Below, one piece after another: positions 32,780-36,493 of a DNA stretch of 36,493 nt. Source of the stretch: JABMRP01 sp964444795 (GTDB taxonomy: Bacteria > Planctomycetota > Planctomycetia > Pirellulales > Thermoguttaceae); assembly GCA_964444795.1 (NCBI GenBank), contig CAYUIQ010000066.1, positions 1 through 36,493 on the forward strand, read 5' to 3'. The notes under the pieces were generated by a model. That model was not told the origin of the DNA. It saw only the letters and a program-made list of their open reading frames with translations, and ran no database searches. Numbering within the stretch: position 1 is the first letter of the stretch; every line of letters starts with the position of its first letter. A program made the position numbers and the translations under genes.

Positions 32780-34771
32780 CTACGGCCGATTCGCTCCGCG
32801 GGACGGTTGTCGGGAACTTGCCAATTGGATGGAAACGGACATCACCGCGGCAACCATCATTAACCAGGCAAGCGGGAAGTGCCATCCCAAGGCCACCAGG
32901 CCGGCAACCACCGTGCAGAAGAGTATCGACCACAGACTCAGCCGAGTGGAGCGCCGCGGATCGGTCTGGCGCCACCAGCGAATCAACAAGAAGAGCGTGC
33001 CGAAGGCGGCTACGTGGGCCAGCAACCGGGGCGTGCCGTCGACATCGTAAAACGTGGACGGGAACTGCCAGGCCGTCTGCGGCGTCCACTGGTCCAAGGG
33101 CGGCTCGACGAGAAACGCCGCGGCGGCCAGCGACGCCCCCGCGCCAATCCCCATGCCGACCACCATCAAGATGAACCGGCGCAGCGCCACCTCGCCTTCG
33201 GTCCCTTCCCAGAACTTCGAGGGAATCATCACGCTCCAGATACCCGCGATGCTCACCAGCGCCAGCCATCCGTAGTGTTCCGGTCCCAAAACGACTCCGC
33301 GGAAGTTGTTCACGATCAGCATGACCAGACACATGACCAGCGAGATCAGCGCACCGGCAAACATCGACCCGAGCAACTCGGTCACTCGCTGACGAACCGG
33401 TTTGGCGACCGTCTGAGCCGCTTCAAACGCACGGCGCCGGCCAAGAATGTGGGGTCGATATCGTGGACGCGCACCGCGGGGTGGATCGTCGCCCGGGCGT
33501 CTGGCCGGTTGTACACCGTCCGGCGCATCGATACGGTTATGCCCGATCCGGACGTGGACCGAGGGAAACATCATCAGCATCGCCACCCGGGCGATGCGGT
33601 AGCCAACGTAGAGCAGAAACAGGGTTCCGACCACGGGCACCAGCGGCACGAGAAAGACGGAACAGAGCACCAAGACCGCCACGCCGAGAACCAGTACCCC
33701 CACTTTCTGCATGGTGCTCAAATTGGCCGCATGCCAGGCCGCTCGCATTTCGTGCCATGTCTCGACCGCCGCCCGGCCGATCGGATCGCCCACCGCGGCG
33801 GGCGTGTCCGTAGCGGTAACCGTCTCCGGCGCCTGTTTCGCCGGTGACCGGGTGGCGGATGCCGCGACGAGCACGACCGGCGACGGTTCTCCGCCTGGCA
33901 GATCGGCCAACATGTCGGCCGCCGTGGCGTATCGCTCTTGCGGGTCCTTCCGCAGTGCGCGCTCGACGACGGCACGATACGCCGGCGCCAAGACGGACAG
34001 ATCGGGCCGCGCGGTGAGGTGCTTCATCAGCACCTCGCCGACGCTTTCGCCGTCAAACGGAACCTGCCCGGTGAGCATCTCGTAGAGGATGATCCCCATG
34101 GCGTAGACGTCGATCTGCTTGCCGTAGCGTCCGTTGGCGACTTCGGGGGCCATGTAATGGACGGTGCCGACGCTCTCGGTCTGGCCGCTGCGGCGACTGC
34201 ACGAGATGAACTTCGTCAGGCCGTAGTCGCCGATCTTGACCATGTCCACGTCGCGAAAAATGTTGCCCGGCTTGAGATCCCGATGCACGATCCCGTGGTC
34301 GTGCAGGTAGTTCACGCCCCGGCCGATGCCGTTGATCCAATGCAGGGCTTCCGCCTCGGGCATTCCCTGGGGATAGCCGGCGACGACTTCGTCCAGTGGC
34401 TTGCCGGCCATGTGCTCCATAATCACCCAGGTGCCGTCCTGTTCGTCGCTGCGAACGTCGTACAGGTCGATCAGATTCGCGTGCCGGAGATTGAGGCATT
34501 GGGTCACGCCGCGAAGTTCGACGTCGAGGTTGCGGCGAATCAGCTTCAAGGCGACTTCCTTGCCCGCGTCGCTGGTGGCGAAATAAACTTCGCCGAACCC
34601 GCCGTGTCCGATCCCCCGCCTGACCGTATACCCCAGCAGGGGGCGATCGCCGGTGGAGTAGAGGAAGCGGCCCGCCGGACCGGTGGTCACGGCCGGTCTC
34701 CCGGGATCGGTTGGCCGGAGGTGCAGCGAATTGTCGGGCTTCGGTTCCACGATAGGCACCGCTGGTTTCAT
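32780..34771 (-). CDS. Membrane-anchored Ser/Thr protein kinase
   Basis: Predicted Hanks-type kinase, 663 aa from ATG 34771 (GTG 34846 is an alternative giving 688 aa; neither has a strong ribosome binding site). The kinase domain (about 47-290) has the glycine loop GIGHGGFGEV (53-62), invariant Lys76 in VALKLI, catalytic HRDLKPGN (Asp165), DYG at 182-184 in place of the usual DFG, and SVGTVHYMAPE. The catalytic residues are intact. The second half carries about six hydrophobic segments in two groups, after a Thr/Pro/Ala-rich linker, so the kinase faces the cytoplasm. It lies between the FHA and membrane protein genes in the leftward operon. The FHA protein is the expected reader of its phosphothreonine marks; the sigma factor is a possible substrate. 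Confidence 0.93.
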   Translation of the reverse strand: MKPAVPIVEPKPDNSLHLRPTDPGRPAVTTGPAGRFLYSTGDRPLLGYTVRRGIGHGGFGEVYFATSDAGKEVALKLIRRNLDVELRGVTQCLNLRHANLIDLYDVRSDEQDGTWVIMEHMAGKPLDEVVAGYPQGMPEAEALHWINGIGRGVNYLHDHGIVHRDLKPGNIFRDVDMVKIGDYGLTKFISCSRRSGQTESVGTVHYMAPEVANGRYGKQIDVYAMGIILYEMLTGQVPFDGESVGEVLMKHLTARPDLSVLAPAYRAVVERALRKDPQERYATAADMLADLPGGEPSPVVLVAASATRSPAKQAPETVTATDTPAAVGDPIGRAAVETWHEMRAAWHAANLSTMQKVGVLVLGVAVLVLCSVFLVPLVPVVGTLFLLYVGYRIARVAMLMMFPSVHVRIGHNRIDAPDGVQPARRPGDDPPRGARPRYRPHILGRRRAFEAAQTVAKPVRQRVTELLGSMFAGALISLVMCLVMLIVNNFRGVVLGPEHYGWLALVSIAGIWSVMIPSKFWEGTEGEVALRRFILMVVGMGIGAGASLAAAAFLVEPPLDQWTPQTAWQFPSTFYDVDGTPRLLAHVAAFGTLFLLIRWWRQTDPRRSTRLSLWSILFCTVVAGLVALGWHFPLAWLMMVAAVMSVSIQLASSRQPSRGANRP

Positions 34772-34856
34772 CGGTCCACGTTCGGCGACCGCGTGCTCCC
34801 GACCATATATGGGGAGTCGTCGGCGCGCCAAGTTCCATTGTATCACGGACGGGCTG

Positions 34857-35501
34857 CTAGATCGCCTCTACGCTCAAGGAAAACCACGGGCCGACGACCC
34901 GCGAGTTCGGAGCCAACGGACCGCGGCCAGGGTGGGTCACGCCGTCGATTTCCAGTGGACCATCCGCACGGCAGTAAATCCGCCCGGATTGCCGGTACAG
35001 CACGACTTCTCCCGCCCAATCGGGGCAGACGACGTGGCTGTTCTTCTGCGGACCCAGGACACATGCCTCGGCCATCAGGACCACGGCGTCGACCGACGGT
35101 TGGGTTTGGTGATGGCTGACAAATTCCAGCGTGGCCGTGGCGCTGAGCGGGTGGGGGGATCGGAATCGCAGCCGCACGCTCCCCCCCATCTCGATCAGGC
35201 AGTCGCCCTCCAACATCGAAACACCTTGCACCGGCCGGCCATCGATCCGAACCGGCCGGATCGCCTCGATCAGGTAACATTCGCCGTCGCGCCGGATTCG
35301 GGCGTGACGGTTGGAGAGATCGCCGAAAATGGGTATATCGACCGTCTCCGGTGCCCCGGGCTGCCCCAAGGTCACTTCATTGCCCAGACAAACCCGATAG
35401 CCGCCCACCAAGTCGATCCACATCAGAAACCGGTCGCCTGGGGTTTCCGGTCCGTCGTTCATGGCGCGGGTCTTCCCGGGAGGATTTTCCAAAACGTACA
35501 T
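34857..35501 (-). CDS. FHA-domain protein
   Basis: Predicted phosphothreonine-binding protein, 214 aa. Residues about 25-120 form an FHA-like domain, with GGYRVCLGNEVTLGQ, then GDLSNRHARIRRDGECYLIEA containing the S-x-x-H core (63-66). The Arg that usually follows the Gly in the phosphopeptide-binding loop is Gln47 here, so binding may be weak or altered. The second half, about 125-214, has a similar pattern (VLGPQKNSHVVCPDWAGEVVLYR) and may be a degenerate second FHA-like unit. ATG 35462 is a possible later start, with GGGAAG upstream. The gene is immediately upstream of the kinase in the leftward operon, a common FHA-kinase arrangement. Confidence 0.8.
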   Translation of the reverse strand: MYVLENPPGKTRAMNDGPETPGDRFLMWIDLVGGYRVCLGNEVTLGQPGAPETVDIPIFGDLSNRHARIRRDGECYLIEAIRPVRIDGRPVQGVSMLEGDCLIEMGGSVRLRFRSPHPLSATATLEFVSHHQTQPSVDAVVLMAEACVLGPQKNSHVVCPDWAGEVVLYRQSGRIYCRADGPLEIDGVTHPGRGPLAPNSRVVGPWFSLSVEAI

Positions 35502-35546
35502 TCTCGCACGCCGGGGGGTTCACGGCCAGGGGGGAGTCATCTCGTG

Positions 35547-36344
35547 TCATTCGTTGACGGCCAGCTCGGCATCCCTGGTTTCGCCGGCGAAGTAGGCCGC
35601 CACGTCTTCGGCCACATTGCCGGCCGCCGGCTCGTCCAGGGGGATCTCTCCGCGGACGCTGCCTTGATTCTCGGCCAGGCGCACTTGCACTTCGAGCCGG
35701 GTGCGCAGATCGCCGACCAGTTCTCGAATGCGTCCCAGGCGGCTGTCGTCGATATTCACCTCGGCGGTCGCCTGGGCCGCTCCGACCATCTGCAACTGGG
35801 CTTCGAGGTTCTCGACCTCGACCTCCAGTTGTCGCTTGGACGCCAACATACCGTCGAGTTTGTGTCGAGCGGCGTCTAAACGCGTCTCCCGCGCCCGGCG
35901 AATTTCCTCCAAGCTGCGACACGTGGCGTCGGCCGTCTTGTATCGCTCGAACCGGTTTGCCAGGTCCGTTTCCACCTCCCCGGCCGTGTAGTCACAGTTG
36001 GCGTACCGAAAGACGCTTTCGCCGGTGGCCAGGTCGCTCCGGAGTCGCATGAGTTGGGATTTGTCCTTGGCCAACCCGGTCTTCGATCGATCGATTCGCT
36101 TCTGCAGGTTCTCCAGCTCGACCTCTTCCTTGGCGATCAGATGCATCGCCTTGCGCACTTCCGGATCGAGATCCCGGATCATGCGTTTGGCCCGTTCGAC
36201 CTGGAATTCGATGGGTACGCTTTCCTGAAAGGCGTCGCCCACGCAGTCGGCCGTCGTCTTCACGTAGCTACCCAAATCCCGTCCCACCACGACCATGGCC
36301 AGCAACAACACCAACCCGCCGCCAACTATCAGTTTCTTGATCAT
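35547..36344 (-). CDS. Membrane-anchored coiled-coil protein
   Basis: Predicted membrane protein with a long coiled coil, 265 aa. One N-terminal helix (KKLIVGGGLVLLLAMVVV, about 3-20) is followed by a mostly charged helical region with heptad-like Leu spacing, from about 45 to 225, and an acidic tail. ATG 36344 is preferred; GGGAGG at 36353-36358 is 8 nt upstream, and a GTG directly before it (36347) is the alternative. Such proteins are common in planctomycetes beside kinase and FHA genes. It is the first gene of the leftward run and could act as a scaffold or sensor in the envelope; this is inferred. No enzymatic motif is visible. Confidence 0.75.
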   Translation of the reverse strand: MIKKLIVGGGLVLLLAMVVVGRDLGSYVKTTADCVGDAFQESVPIEFQVERAKRMIRDLDPEVRKAMHLIAKEEVELENLQKRIDRSKTGLAKDKSQLMRLRSDLATGESVFRYANCDYTAGEVETDLANRFERYKTADATCRSLEEIRRARETRLDAARHKLDGMLASKRQLEVEVENLEAQLQMVGAAQATAEVNIDDSRLGRIRELVGDLRTRLEVQVRLAENQGSVRGEIPLDEPAAGNVAEDVAAYFAGETRDAELAVNE

Positions 36345-36493
36345 CACACGATCCTCCCGAAATGTGGTCCGCCGGGGGTTTCCCCGTCCCGCTGGATTTC
36401 AACGATCCGCCTAAGAGTATTTCGCTACGCGTGGATCGATCTTGGAGACTTCGGTGGATGTGTGAAGGATATTCGTTTAACGCCCAGCCGAAG

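Noticed and set aside
31292..32863. 523-codon plus-strand ORF opposite the membrane protein gene
   Set aside because: It is antisense to a gene with a good ribosome binding site and an operon context; no domain is seen.
1..36493. tRNA, rRNA, CRISPR arrays, prophage or insertion sequences
   Set aside because: None was found by reading both strands; the palindromes lack transposase genes and obvious target-site duplications.

Overview
The window looks like a chromosomal segment of a non-anammox planctomycete, most likely Pirellulales-like. The G+C content is high. The gene content is typical of that group: a DUF1559 pseudopilin-type protein, a PEP-CTERM surface protein, long secreted di-haem proteins with planctomycete-type C-terminal cytochrome motifs, a BBP2-type porin, and a kinase/FHA/ECF-sigma cluster. 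No tRNA, rRNA, CRISPR array, transposase or phage gene was seen.

Layout. (1) 101-1159: a PfkB/RfaE-like sugar kinase. (2) 1359-12989, all plus strand: a secreted HzsA-like di-haem propeller protein, a FadR-type GntR regulator with a good sigma70-like promoter, a three-repeat PEP-CTERM protein, a DUF1559 protein, a small lipoprotein, and a second HzsA-like protein with a LamG domain. This reads as a regulated cell-surface or periplasmic module. (3) 13107-16811, plus: the squalene-pathway flavoenzyme HpnE, then an FtsH-like membrane AAA+ ATPase that has lost its zinc-protease domain and carries a short Sm/Hfq-like C-terminal domain, then an M50 intramembrane metalloprotease. (4) 16883-18706, minus: a secreted protein with two STN-like repeats, preceded by an unlisted 30-codon ORF; a divergent promoter region serves this side and a 752-aa secreted protein (18999-21257, plus). 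(5) 21369-23562, minus: porin and TPR lipoprotein. (6) 23812-30613, plus: a small unknown protein, a third HzsA-like protein (GATase-like N-terminus, FGE-sulfatase-like C-terminus), a small Cys-motif protein, and an ADP-ribosylglycohydrolase. (7) 31293-36344, read leftward: coiled-coil membrane protein, FHA protein, Ser/Thr kinase, membrane protein, ECF sigma factor. This is a probable phospho-signalling operon ending in its own sigma factor (ECF stop at 30649).

The strongest candidates for an undescribed system are the protease-less FtsH-like ATPase with Sm-like tail beside an M50 protease (14632-16811), and the set of three HzsA-like proteins, which share one propeller plus two-CXXCH core but carry different accessory domains. 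Several intergenic regions hold long imperfect palindromes. Two of these, about 29 kb apart, share a 25-nt core at 23 of 25 positions, which suggests a dispersed repeat family.

All functional calls come from reading motifs by eye. No database search was run, so family names rest on recognised motifs, and partner relationships are inferred from gene order.
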